Positions 32,365 to 41,649 of a stretch of DNA of 43,245 nucleotides are shown one piece after another. The notes beneath the pieces are model-generated. The model did not search any database. It was given only the letters and a program-made list of their open reading frames with translations, and was not told where the DNA came from. The translations under genes were made by a program, and so were the position numbers. Every line of letters begins with the position of its first letter. The stretch's first letter is position 1. Source of the stretch: SIG653 sp964509125 (GTDB lineage: Bacteria > Bacillota > Clostridia > Oscillospirales > CAG-382); NCBI GenBank assembly GCA_964509125.1, contig CAZDVZ010000017.1, forward strand, positions 1 to 43,245, written 5' to 3'.

Positions 32365-33579
32365 ATGAAATACATAAATGGCGGAGTAACCGCACCTATA
32401 GGATTTACCGCAAGCGGAGTTCATTGCGGAATACGTAAAAACAAAACAAAAAAAGACTTAGCACTTATTGTAAGCGAAGCTAAAGCTTCTGCCGCAGCGG
32501 TTTACACTCAAAACTTAGTCAAGGGTGCACCGCTCACCGTTACAAAAACAAATCTGAGCGACGGATATGCACGTGCTGTCATCTGCAACAGCGGAAACGC
32601 CAATACTTGCAATGCAAACGGAATTGAAATCGCAGAAGGTATGTGCGCTCTTGTGGAAAAATATGCAAAAGTTGATGCAAAAGATGTTATTGTTGCATCA
32701 ACAGGCGTTATAGGTCAACAATTGTCTCTTGAACCAATTGAAAGCGGCATGGAAGAACTTGTTTCCTCTTTAAGCAAAGATGGAAGTTGTGAAGCTGCAA
32801 ACGCAATAATGACAACAGATACCGTTCTTAAAGAATGTGCTGTTTCGTTTACTATTGACGGAAAAGAATGTCGCATGGGCGGAATCGCAAAAGGTTCCGG
32901 AATGATACATCCTAACATGGCAACCATGCTTGTTTTTGTCACATCCGATGTGAGCATCTCTTCAGAACTTCTAAAAAAAGCGCTTTCCGAAGATGTTAAA
33001 GATTCATTCAACATGATCAGCGTGGACGGCGATACATCCACAAACGATATGGTATCCGTACTCTCAAACGGTATGGCGGGCAATAAAACCATCTCTGAAG
33101 AAAATGAAGATTTTGAGATTTTTAAAAACGCACTTTCCGCAATTACACGAAAACTTTGTAGAATGATAGCGAAGGACGGCGAAGGAGCAACAAAGCTTAT
33201 TGAGTGTAAAGTTTCAGGTGGCAAAAATTTAGAAATTGCAAGAATTGTTGCCAAGTCCGTTATTTGTTCCTCGTTGCTTAAAGCGGCAATGTTCGGCGCG
33301 GACGCAAACTGGGGACGCGTGCTTTGTGCTATAGGTTACAGCGGAGCTGATGTGGATGTTGATAAAATTGATGTTTCTTTCAATTCTATCGACGGATCGG
33401 TTGATGTCTGCAAAAATGGCGCGGGAATTGATTTTTCGGAAGAAATCGCAAAAAAAGTTCTTTCGCAAGATGAAATCACTATTGACGTAAACCTTAATTC
33501 GGGTGATTTTTCCGCAACCGCTTGGGGATGCGACCTCACATATGATTATGTTAAAATAAACGGCGACTACAGAACTTAA
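32365..33579 (+). CDS. argJ: Bifunctional ornithine acetyltransferase/N-acetylglutamate synthase
   Basis: A 404-residue Ntn-type enzyme that transfers acetyl from N-acetylornithine back to glutamate, making the pathway cyclic. The autocleavage site is in NMATMLVF, where the Thr becomes the nucleophile of the beta chain. KGSGMIHP and GADANWGRV are also typical. The start at 32365 follows AAGGAG by 6 nt and gives the usual MKYINGGVTAP opening; an upstream in-frame ATG lies inside argC and is rejected. Confidence 0.95.
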   Translation: MKYINGGVTAPIGFTASGVHCGIRKNKTKKDLALIVSEAKASAAAVYTQNLVKGAPLTVTKTNLSDGYARAVICNSGNANTCNANGIEIAEGMCALVEKYAKVDAKDVIVASTGVIGQQLSLEPIESGMEELVSSLSKDGSCEAANAIMTTDTVLKECAVSFTIDGKECRMGGIAKGSGMIHPNMATMLVFVTSDVSISSELLKKALSEDVKDSFNMISVDGDTSTNDMVSVLSNGMAGNKTISEENEDFEIFKNALSAITRKLCRMIAKDGEGATKLIECKVSGGKNLEIARIVAKSVICSSLLKAAMFGADANWGRVLCAIGYSGADVDVDKIDVSFNSIDGSVDVCKNGAGIDFSEEIAKKVLSQDEITIDVNLNSGDFSATAWGCDLTYDYVKINGDYRT

Positions 33580-33600
33580 TTACCAAAGGAAGTGTTGAAA

Positions 33601-34452
33601 ATGGAATTTACAAATGGACAAAGAGCTGAAATTCTTGTTGAGGCTCTCCCACACATACAAAAATACAGAAACAAAACTATTGTTGTAAAATACGGCGGGA
33701 ACGCAATGATAAACGAAGAACTTAAACTTTCTGTAATGAAAGACCTTGTTCTTCTTTCACTTATCGGAATTAAAATTGTTCTCGTTCATGGCGGCGGTCC
33801 GGAAATTAACGATATGCTCAAAAAAATTGGCAAGCAAAGTGTTTTTGTTGACGGACTTCGCGTTACTGATAAAGAAACTGCGGAAACAGTTCAAATGGTA
33901 CTTGCAGGGAAGGTAAATAAAAATCTTGTAGGTCTTCTCCAAAATGCAGGCGGAAAAGCTGTTGGGCTTTGCGGAATTGACGGCAAAATGTTTGATGTTG
34001 AGCCCTTGGACGAAAGACTTGGATTTGTTGGGAAAATAACAGATGTTGACACTTCCGTAATAGAAGCAACATTGGAAGCGGGATATATCCCCGTTATCTC
34101 CACAGTTGGCGCAGACAGCAATGGTAATGTTTACAACATTAACGCGGACACCGCCGCCGCAAAAATTGCAGGGGCATTGAAAGCCGAGAGCTTTTTCTCC
34201 ATGACCGACACTCACGGAATTCTTGAAGACGTAAATGATCCTTCAACATTAATTTCAAAGATCAACGTAAGTGAAGCACCCGCACTTATCAAAAGGGGAA
34301 TTATTTCCGGAGGGATGCTTCCTAAGATCGAATGTTGCACAGAAGCTATAAGACGCGGCGTTTCTAAAGTATTCATCATTGACGGGCGTGTTCCTCACTC
34401 CCTTATTATTGAGATCTTGACAGACGAAGGTCTTGGAACTATGTTTGTTTAA
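33601..34452 (+). CDS. argB: Acetylglutamate kinase
   Basis: A 283-residue amino-acid kinase phosphorylating N-acetylglutamate. KYGGNAM and VHGGGPEIN form the phosphate-binding core; NINADTAAAKIA and SGGMLPKIE are typical. ATG 33601 has AAAGGA about 10 nt upstream; GTG 33592 and TTG 33595 are possible alternatives. This step is usually the arginine-feedback point, but the N-terminal helix of feedback-sensitive enzymes cannot be judged by eye. Confidence 0.95.
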   Translation: MEFTNGQRAEILVEALPHIQKYRNKTIVVKYGGNAMINEELKLSVMKDLVLLSLIGIKIVLVHGGGPEINDMLKKIGKQSVFVDGLRVTDKETAETVQMVLAGKVNKNLVGLLQNAGGKAVGLCGIDGKMFDVEPLDERLGFVGKITDVDTSVIEATLEAGYIPVISTVGADSNGNVYNINADTAAAKIAGALKAESFFSMTDTHGILEDVNDPSTLISKINVSEAPALIKRGIISGGMLPKIECCTEAIRRGVSKVFIIDGRVPHSLIIEILTDEGLGTMFV

Positions 34453-34466
34453 TTTGGAGGCCGACC

Positions 34467-35621
34467 ATGACGATCAAAGAAAAAGATGCCGCGTATATTG
34501 CGGGTACATACGGGCGTTTTCCTGTGGAATTAATAGAAGGAAAAGGCGCTTTACTTAAAGATACAGAGGGAAAAGAATATATAGATCTTTCGTCGGGAAT
34601 CGCAGTCAATACTTTTGGAGTTGCAGACGATGAATGGGTAAAAGCCGTAACCGAACAGCTTTCCGCTTTACAACACACATCCAATCTTTATTACACAAAG
34701 CCTTGCACGGATCTTGCGGAAATGCTTTGCAAAAAAACAGGAATGAAAAAAGTTTTCTTTTCAAACTCCGGCGCAGAAGCTAACGAATGTGCAATTAAAG
34801 CCGCAAGAAAATATTCATTTGACAAATACGGTGAAGGAAGACATTTTATAATTACTTTAAAAAACAGCTTCCATGGAAGAACAATAACAACCCTTTCTGC
34901 TACGGGGCAAGATTCGTTCCATACTATATTCAATCCTTTCACAGAAGGATTTTTATATGCTGACACAAATTTTGAGTCTGTTAAAGAATTGGCAGAAAAA
35001 TATCCCTGCTGTGCCGTTATGTTTGAAGTGGTTCAAGGTGAAGGCGGTGTACTTCCACTGGAAAAAGAGTTTTTGAAAAAACTTTCCGAATATGCAGCGG
35101 AAAAAGATCTGCTACTTATTGCAGATGAAGTTCAAACCGGAAACGGAAGAACCGGAATGCTTTACGGATATATGAATTTTGACATAATGCCCGACATAGT
35201 TACAACCGCAAAAGGTCTTGGCGGAGGACTTCCTATTGGGGCCACAATGCTGGGCGAAAAGGTTGAAAACACATACACTCCCGGAACACACGGTTCCACC
35301 TTCGGAGGAAACCCCGTTTGTGCCGCAGGCGCCCTTAGCGTTCTTTCAAGGATTGATGAAAAACTTCTTTCTGACGTTAAAAGAAAGAGTGAGTATATAA
35401 TCAAAGAGTTATCTCCCGTTGTTAAAAGTATTACCGGTATGGGTCTGATTCTTGGACTTGAAACGGATAAGGATGCAAAAGAAATTATAAATAAATGCAT
35501 AGAAAAGGGGGTTTTGGTTATAAGTGCCAAAACAAAAGTGAGACTACTTCCTCCCCTTTCTATCACCGATGATCAGCTTGAAAAAGCCATTAATATTTTG
35601 AAAGAGGTAATTTGCCAATGA
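34467..35621 (+). CDS. argD: Acetylornithine aminotransferase
   Basis: A 384-residue PLP aminotransferase (class III) converting N-acetylglutamate semialdehyde to N-acetylornithine. NSGAEANECAIKAARK, the His-containing SFHGRT, IADEVQTGNGRTG and the PLP lysine in TTAKGLGGGLPIGA are clear. TTTGGAGG precedes the ATG. Its stop overlaps the argF start. Confidence 0.95.
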   Translation: MTIKEKDAAYIAGTYGRFPVELIEGKGALLKDTEGKEYIDLSSGIAVNTFGVADDEWVKAVTEQLSALQHTSNLYYTKPCTDLAEMLCKKTGMKKVFFSNSGAEANECAIKAARKYSFDKYGEGRHFIITLKNSFHGRTITTLSATGQDSFHTIFNPFTEGFLYADTNFESVKELAEKYPCCAVMFEVVQGEGGVLPLEKEFLKKLSEYAAEKDLLLIADEVQTGNGRTGMLYGYMNFDIMPDIVTTAKGLGGGLPIGATMLGEKVENTYTPGTHGSTFGGNPVCAAGALSVLSRIDEKLLSDVKRKSEYIIKELSPVVKSITGMGLILGLETDKDAKEIINKCIEKGVLVISAKTKVRLLPPLSITDDQLEKAINILKEVICQ

Positions 35622-36523
35622 ACCATTTACTAAAACTTTCCGACTTATCAACAGAAGAAATACATGAATTATTGAATTTAGCCGATCAACTTAAATATGA
35701 ACGCCAAAACGGTATACCTCACAAACATCTTGAAGGAAAAACTTTGGGCATGATTTTCCAAAAATCTTCAACACGCACAAGAGTCAGCTTTGAAGTTGGA
35801 ATGTATGAACTTGGAGGCAATGCTTTATTTTTGAGTTCAAGGGATCTTCAAATTGGCAGAGGCGAGCCTGTAGAGGACACGGCAAGAGTTTTGGGTAGAT
35901 ATTTAAGCGGAATTATGATTCGTACTTTTGAACAAAAAGAAGTTGAAGCACTTGCCGAATATAGCGGTATTCCCGTAATTAACGGACTTACAGATTATTG
36001 TCACCCGTGTCAAGTTCTCGCTGACCTTATGACTATAAGAGAATACAAAGGCGAACTTGAAGGCTGTAAATTAGTTTATATTGGTGACGGAAACAATATG
36101 GCAAACTCTCTTATTGTTGGCGGAATTAAATGCGGAATGAAAGTTGTTACAGCCTGTCCCAAAGAATATAGACCAGATGCAAAAATCATGGAATGGGCAT
36201 ATTCCACAGGTAGATATGAATGTACAGACAACATTTTGGAAGCGGCAAAAGATGCCGATGCCATTTATACAGATGTATGGGCATCCATGGGTCAAGAAGG
36301 CGAAGCAGAAATCAGAAAGAAAGCCTTTGAGGGCTATCAGATCAATTCTGAGGTAATGTCGGTTGCCAAAGAAGACGCAATTGTGCTTCATTGTCTGCCG
36401 GCACACAGAGGCGAAGAAATTACAGACGAGGTTATGGAAAAATATGCTCACAGCATATTTAATGAAGCTGAAAACAGACTTCATGTTCAAAAAGCTGTGC
36501 TTGTTAAATGCTTAAAAAAATAG
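35618..36523 (+). CDS. argF: Ornithine carbamoyltransferase
   Basis: A 301-residue enzyme making citrulline from ornithine and carbamoyl phosphate. Carbamoyl-phosphate motif SSTRTRVSFE, then HPCQVLADLMT and the ornithine-side loop HCLPAHRGEE with its Cys. The start ATG 35618 overlaps the argD stop as ATGA. Gene order argF-carA-carB puts it directly with its carbamoyl-phosphate supplier; no argG or argH is in the window, so the cluster as seen ends at citrulline. Catabolic use is unlikely given the biosynthetic neighbours. Confidence 0.95.
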   Translation: MNHLLKLSDLSTEEIHELLNLADQLKYERQNGIPHKHLEGKTLGMIFQKSSTRTRVSFEVGMYELGGNALFLSSRDLQIGRGEPVEDTARVLGRYLSGIMIRTFEQKEVEALAEYSGIPVINGLTDYCHPCQVLADLMTIREYKGELEGCKLVYIGDGNNMANSLIVGGIKCGMKVVTACPKEYRPDAKIMEWAYSTGRYECTDNILEAAKDADAIYTDVWASMGQEGEAEIRKKAFEGYQINSEVMSVAKEDAIVLHCLPAHRGEEITDEVMEKYAHSIFNEAENRLHVQKAVLVKCLKK

Positions 36524-36533
36524 GAAGAAATGT

Positions 36534-37598
36534 ATGGATAACATTTATCTTGTATTGAGTAACGGAACGATTTTTGAAGGCGAAAGCTTTGGCGCAGACG
36601 TTGAAACTGTGGGAGAGCTTGTGTTTAACACCTCCATGATCGGTTATCCCGAAATACTCACTGATAATAATTATAAAGGACAAATCGTTGTTCAAACCTT
36701 TCCCATGATTGGAAATTATGGGATGGTTTTTGACGGTGAAGAAAAGGCGCCCGCCGTTTCAGCTCTTATTGTGCGCGAAGCTTGCGAAACACCTTCAAAT
36801 TTCAGATGTGGAGGAAAACTTTCAGATTATCTGAAAAAGCATGGTATTCCCGCAATTTGCGGCGTTGACACAAGAGAAATTACAAGAATCTTGCGCGAAA
36901 ACGGAACTATGAATGCCGCTATTTGTAAAAATATTCCCGAAAATTTTGAAATGCTGAAAAGCTATCGTATAGAAACGCCTGCGAAAGATATTTCCTCAAA
37001 AGAAGTTAATATATACGGAAAAGGCGGAAAACTCAAAGTTGCCCTTTTGGATCTTGGAACAACAGAGGCGTCAGTTTCAACATTAACAGAGTTTGGTTGC
37101 GAAGTTGCCGTTTTCCCATACGGAACGTGCGAAAAAGAAATTATTAAATACGCTCCATGCGGAGTATTTATTTCCGATGGGCCCGGTGACCCTTCCAAAC
37201 TTTTGGAAGCAATTGGATGCGTTAAAGCACTTTTAGGAAAATTCCCCATATTTGCTACGGGAATGGGACATGCTGTTTTGGCTTTGGCTTTTGGATGTAA
37301 GACAGAGAAGCTGAAATATGGACACAGAGGATCAAACCAACCTTGTGTACATAAAGCTTCAAACAATACATACATAACAAATCAAAACCACGGTTACGCT
37401 GTTTCAACAGGCAGTTTTCCCAAGGGAGCTGACATTATGTTTATAAACGCCAACGACGAAACTTGCGAAGGAATGGAATACCCTTCAATTAATTCTTTTT
37501 CCGTTCAATTTCGTCCCGAAGCGTACAGAGGTCCGAGAGATACTATGTTCTTATTTAAAAAATTTATTTCAAACATGGAGGACACAGTATGCCGCTAA
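36534..37598 (+). CDS. carA: Carbamoyl-phosphate synthase small subunit, glutaminase-dead
   Basis: A 354-residue protein. The N-terminal CarA domain (about 1-145, FEGESFG, FNTSMIGYPEILTD) is well conserved, so it should still bind CarB. The C-terminal class I amidotransferase domain has lost its catalytic residues: where CarA has GICLGHQ, this reads ATGMGHA, so the nucleophile Cys is Gly243 and the Gln is Ala247; where CarA has QxHPE, this reads QFRPE, so the catalytic His is Arg327. Glu329, ISDGPGDPS and NQNHGYAV remain. It cannot release ammonia from glutamine by the known mechanism; free ammonia is the likely nitrogen source, as in vertebrate CPS1. It sits 10 nt after argF and overlaps carB by 10 nt, with an intact open frame. 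Confidence 0.92.
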   Translation: MDNIYLVLSNGTIFEGESFGADVETVGELVFNTSMIGYPEILTDNNYKGQIVVQTFPMIGNYGMVFDGEEKAPAVSALIVREACETPSNFRCGGKLSDYLKKHGIPAICGVDTREITRILRENGTMNAAICKNIPENFEMLKSYRIETPAKDISSKEVNIYGKGGKLKVALLDLGTTEASVSTLTEFGCEVAVFPYGTCEKEIIKYAPCGVFISDGPGDPSKLLEAIGCVKALLGKFPIFATGMGHAVLALAFGCKTEKLKYGHRGSNQPCVHKASNNTYITNQNHGYAVSTGSFPKGADIMFINANDETCEGMEYPSINSFSVQFRPEAYRGPRDTMFLFKKFISNMEDTVCR

Positions 37599-40500
37599 AC
37601 AAAGATATAAAAAAAGTGCTCGTTATTGGCTCCGGACCTATTGTTATAGGTCAGGCGGCAGAATTTGACTACGCAGGCGCGCAGGCTTGCAGAGTTTTAC
37701 GTCGCGCGGGTGTGAATGTGGTTTTGGTAAACTCAAACCCTGCCACTATAATGACAGATAAAGCATTGGCAGACGAGATATATTTAGAGCCGCTGAACAA
37801 AGAAACACTAACAAGAATTATAGAAAAAGAACGTCCCGACAGTCTTTTGGCAGGTCTTGGCGGGCAAACAGGTCTCACGCTTGCTACGCAACTTTATGAA
37901 GAGGGTGTTTTGGAAAAATACGGTGTGAGACTTTTGGGAACAAGTGTTGAATCCATAAAAAAAGCTGAAGACAGAAAGCTGTTTAAGGAAACCATGGATT
38001 CTATAAATCAACCTTGTATTCCCTCAGGAATTGCAAATAACGTAGAAACCGCTTTGGAAATTGCTTCAAGGATCGGTTTTCCCGTCATAGTTCGTCCTGC
38101 TTATACATTAGGAGGAAGCGGTGGCGGAACTGCGTACAACGAAGAAGAATTAAAACTTGTGGCAAAAACAGGACTTGATATGTCACCTATAACTCAGATT
38201 CTTGTGGAAAAATACATTTTTGGCTGGAAAGAAGTTGAGTTCGAAACAATGCGTGACGCGCTCGGCAATGTTATTGCTGTTTGTAGTATGGAAAATGTTG
38301 ACCCCGTTGGCGTTCATACGGGAGACAGCATTGTTGTTGCTCCTGCACTAACACTTGCGGCGAAAGAATATAATACACTTAGATCTGCGGCATTAGAGAT
38401 CGTTTCCGCTTTAGGTGTCGTGGGAGGATGTAACTGTCAATTTGCCCTTGATCCCAACAGCTTTGAATATGCGGTTATTGAAGTTAATCCAAGGGTCTCT
38501 CGTTCCTCTGCTTTGGCAAGCAAAGCCACCGGCTACCCTATTGCAAAGATAACGACAGAAATTGCTTTGGGCTATTCCCTTAACGAAATTAAAAACGATA
38601 TTACAGGCAAAACATTTGCTTGCTTTGAGCCTTCCATTGATTATGTTGTTGTAAAATTTCCAAAATGGCCATTCGACAAATTTGTTGGCGCAAGTAGAAA
38701 ACTCGGCACACAAATGAAGGCAACCGGCGAAGTTATGTCTATTTCCACCTCATTTGAATCAGCTCTAATGAAAGCTATCAGAGGTGCGGAGATCTCCACC
38801 GACACGCTGAATATGGCATCCGATGGTAGCGAAGTGAGGGATCGTTTGGGGAAATTGGACGACAAACGCATTTTCACTATTTTCGAAGCATTAAAAAGCG
38901 GCATAACAGTTGACGAGATCAACGAAATCACAAAAATCGATAAGTGGTTTTTATACAAGATTCAAAACCTTGCTCAATTTGAGAAAAAAATCGAAAACGG
39001 ACTTTCTCCAAAAGATTATGAGCTTGGAAAGAAATTAGGCTATACCGACAAAGCACTTATGAGAATTTCGGGAGAGAAATCCGTTCCCGGAAAAGATGCG
39101 GTTTACAAAATGGTTGACACTTGCGCCGCTGAATTTGATGCAAGCACCCCATATTTTTATTCTACTTATGACAGCGTTTGTGAATCAACAAGTTTTAAGC
39201 GAAGCGAAAAACCTGTAATTATGGTTTTGGGGTCCGGCCCTATCAGAATTGGACAAGGAATTGAGTTTGACTATTCTTCTGTTCATTGTGTTTGGACACT
39301 TAAAGAAATGGGATATGATGTCGTTATTGTGAATAACAACCCTGAGACCGTTTCCACTGATTATGACACCGCTGACAGGCTTTATTTCGAGCCTTTAACT
39401 CCCGAAGATATAATGAACATTATTAAAGTGGAAAAACCCATTGGTGTTGTTGTTGCATTTGGAGGCCAAACCGCAATTAAACTAACAAAATTCCTTGATG
39501 ATAACGGAATCGCAATTTTGGGAACAAGTGCGGAAAGCATTGATGTGGCTGAAGACAGAAAGAAGTTTGATGCACTTCTTGAATCATTTAACATACAACG
39601 TCCAAAGGGATGCGGTGTATTTACCACCGAAGAAGCTTTGAAAACCGCACATACTTTGGGATATCCGGTTTTACTTCGCCCCTCATACGTTATTGGCGGT
39701 CAAAATATGACCATAGCCCATTCTGACAAAGATGTTATCCGTTACATGACAAGAATTTTAAGTGAATCGACGGACAATAATGTTTTGGTTGATAAATACA
39801 TGATGGGCCCCGAATTAGAAGTTGATGTAATTTCTGATGGTACTGATGTTATAATTCCCGGTATTATGGAGCATATCGAACGTGCAGGCGTTCACAGTGG
39901 CGATTCTATTGCTGTTTATCCGCCTTACAATATCAATGATATTATGAAGCAAAAAATCATTGAATGTTCAACTAATTTGGCTCTCGCAATGAAAACTAAA
40001 GGGCTTGTTAACATACAATATCTTATCTATCAAAATGAACTTTATGTAATCGAGGTAAACCCAAGGGCATCAAGAACCATCCCCTACATCAGCAAGGTAA
40101 CAGGAATCCCGATGACCGAAATCGCCACAAAAGTAATGATGGGCAAAACAATTAAAGAGTTGGGATATGAAACAGGGCTTTGTAAAACCCCGCCCTATTT
40201 CACCGTAAAGGTGCCTGTTTTCTCTTTCGAAAAGTTGCTTGATGTAAATGCATATTTAGGTCCCGAAATGAAATCCACAGGTGAAGTTTTAGGAATTGGA
40301 AAAACTCTCAATGAAGCGCTTTTTAAAGGACTAAAAGCTTCGGGAAGCAAAATGGGCGAGGATCGCCCCGCCTCTGAAAAAAGCGTTTTCATCAGCGTTG
40401 AAGAACATGATTATCTTGAGATAGTCTCCCTTGCAAAAAAATTTGACGACTTGGGTATGAAGATCTATGCAACGCCTGATACTGCAAATGCTATTAAAGT

Positions 40501-41617
40501 TTTGGGGATTGACGTGGAAACCACTGCATCAATGGACGATATTGAAAGCATTTTATCACTTATCGATAGTGGTAAAATCAATTATATCGTTTACACAGGT
40601 GCAGCTTATGATGATACAATAAAACAATATATTGCAATTCACAGAATGGCACTTCTCCATTTTATTCCTTGCTTTACTTCTCTGGATACGGCAAATGCCA
40701 TGGCAGATATTGTAAAAAGTCGTTTTAATTCTTTCAATACAGAACTTGTTGATATTAACAATATGAGAAAAGAGAAAAGCAAGCTTACATTTTCAAAAAT
40801 GGTAGGCGCAGGAGAAGATTATATTGTTATTAACAATATGAACGGCGACATCACCTGCCCCGAATCTTTGGCGCTTTCACTTTGTGATAGAAGCTACGGT
40901 GTTGGCGGAGACGGGCTTGCTATTATTGAAAAAAGCGATGTTGCAAATTGCAAAATGCGACTTTTCAATAAAGACGGAAGCGAGGGCTTAATGGCCGGAA
41001 ACGTCATTCGATGTATTGGAAAATTCATCTTTGACAACAAAATAACTTCTTGTACAGATGTTTCTGTTGAAACGGCAAGCGGAATTAAAAAATTAAAACT
41101 GTATCTTACAGACGGTAAAGTTACTTCCGCAAGTGTTTCTGTAGGGAAGGCAGATTTTGAAGCAAAAAATGTTCCTGCAATTACCAATTCGACAGAAATT
41201 ATCAACCAAACGCTTTCTGTTAACGGCGATAATTATAAAATTACTTGCCTTTCCGTGGGTAATCCACACTGCGTCGTTTTCTGTGACAGAGTTGACGGAA
41301 TTGATATCGAAACAGTAGGACCTATATTTGAAAACCATCCCATGTTCCCCCAACGCGTAAATACAGAATTTGTGAGAGTTGTAAACCCAACAACAATTAA
41401 AATGCGTGTTTATGAACGCGGAAACGGCGAAACAATGGCTTGCGGAACAGGCGCTTGTGCTGCAGTTGCTGCAGCTATACGAAATGGATTTTGCGAATAT
41501 GACACCGATATAACCGTAAAAGCAGTTGGCGGTGACTTGGTTGCAAGATGCACCAAAGAAAATATCACCCTAACAGGAGATGCAAAACTTGTATTTATAG
41601 GCGAAACCGAATATTAA
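37589..41617 (+). CDS. carB: CarB-DapF fusion: carbamoyl-phosphate synthase large subunit with C-terminal DapF-like domain
   Basis: A 1342-residue protein, about 275 longer than a normal CarB. Residues 1-540: first ATP-grasp half (IGSGPIVIGQAAEFDYAG, RPAYTLGGSGGG, EVNPRVSRSSALASKATG). Residues 541-920: second half (GSGPIRIGQGIEFDYSS, RPSYVIGGQNM, EVNPRASRTIPY). Both look catalytically intact, so bicarbonate, two ATP and ammonia should give carbamoyl phosphate for argF. Residues 930-1060: MGS-like regulatory domain lacking the usual GRPH motif and with VYT in place of INT. Residues 1066-1342: a full-length DapF-like epimerase fold (FNKDGSEGL, SVGNPHCVVF, YERGNGETMACGTGACAA) in which the first catalytic Cys is Ala1136 (MAGN), while the second, Cys1285, remains. 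No frameshift or internal stop is seen at the joint near 40784. GGAGG precedes the ATG. Confidence 0.95.
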   Translation: MPLNKDIKKVLVIGSGPIVIGQAAEFDYAGAQACRVLRRAGVNVVLVNSNPATIMTDKALADEIYLEPLNKETLTRIIEKERPDSLLAGLGGQTGLTLATQLYEEGVLEKYGVRLLGTSVESIKKAEDRKLFKETMDSINQPCIPSGIANNVETALEIASRIGFPVIVRPAYTLGGSGGGTAYNEEELKLVAKTGLDMSPITQILVEKYIFGWKEVEFETMRDALGNVIAVCSMENVDPVGVHTGDSIVVAPALTLAAKEYNTLRSAALEIVSALGVVGGCNCQFALDPNSFEYAVIEVNPRVSRSSALASKATGYPIAKITTEIALGYSLNEIKNDITGKTFACFEPSIDYVVVKFPKWPFDKFVGASRKLGTQMKATGEVMSISTSFESALMKAIRGAEISTDTLNMASDGSEVRDRLGKLDDKRIFTIFEALKSGITVDEINEITKIDKWFLYKIQNLAQFEKKIENGLSPKDYELGKKLGYTDKALMRISGEKSVPGKDAVYKMVDTCAAEFDASTPYFYSTYDSVCESTSFKRSEKPVIMVLGSGPIRIGQGIEFDYSSVHCVWTLKEMGYDVVIVNNNPETVSTDYDTADRLYFEPLTPEDIMNIIKVEKPIGVVVAFGGQTAIKLTKFLDDNGIAILGTSAESIDVAEDRKKFDALLESFNIQRPKGCGVFTTEEALKTAHTLGYPVLLRPSYVIGGQNMTIAHSDKDVIRYMTRILSESTDNNVLVDKYMMGPELEVDVISDGTDVIIPGIMEHIERAGVHSGDSIAVYPPYNINDIMKQKIIECSTNLALAMKTKGLVNIQYLIYQNELYVIEVNPRASRTIPYISKVTGIPMTEIATKVMMGKTIKELGYETGLCKTPPYFTVKVPVFSFEKLLDVNAYLGPEMKSTGEVLGIGKTLNEALFKGLKASGSKMGEDRPASEKSVFISVEEHDYLEIVSLAKKFDDLGMKIYATPDTANAIKVLGIDVETTASMDDIESILSLIDSGKINYIVYTGAAYDDTIKQYIAIHRMALLHFIPCFTSLDTANAMADIVKSRFNSFNTELVDINNMRKEKSKLTFSKMVGAGEDYIVINNMNGDITCPESLALSLCDRSYGVGGDGLAIIEKSDVANCKMRLFNKDGSEGLMAGNVIRCIGKFIFDNKITSCTDVSVETASGIKKLKLYLTDGKVTSASVSVGKADFEAKNVPAITNSTEIINQTLSVNGDNYKITCLSVGNPHCVVFCDRVDGIDIETVGPIFENHPMFPQRVNTEFVRVVNPTTIKMRVYERGNGETMACGTGACAAVAAAIRNGFCEYDTDITVKAVGGDLVARCTKENITLTGDAKLVFIGETEY

Positions 41618-41649
41618 GTTTTAAAAAGGGATGTAAAATGGTTTTTTGT

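Noticed and set aside
32715..33254. 179-codon minus-strand frame inside argJ
   Set aside because: It is a shadow of argJ, with no recognisable family and no start signal.
41341..41617. Premature end or frameshift making the DapF part an artefact
   Set aside because: The frame is open to the natural DapF end, with conserved motifs along its whole length and a standard DapF size, so a chance read-through is unlikely.
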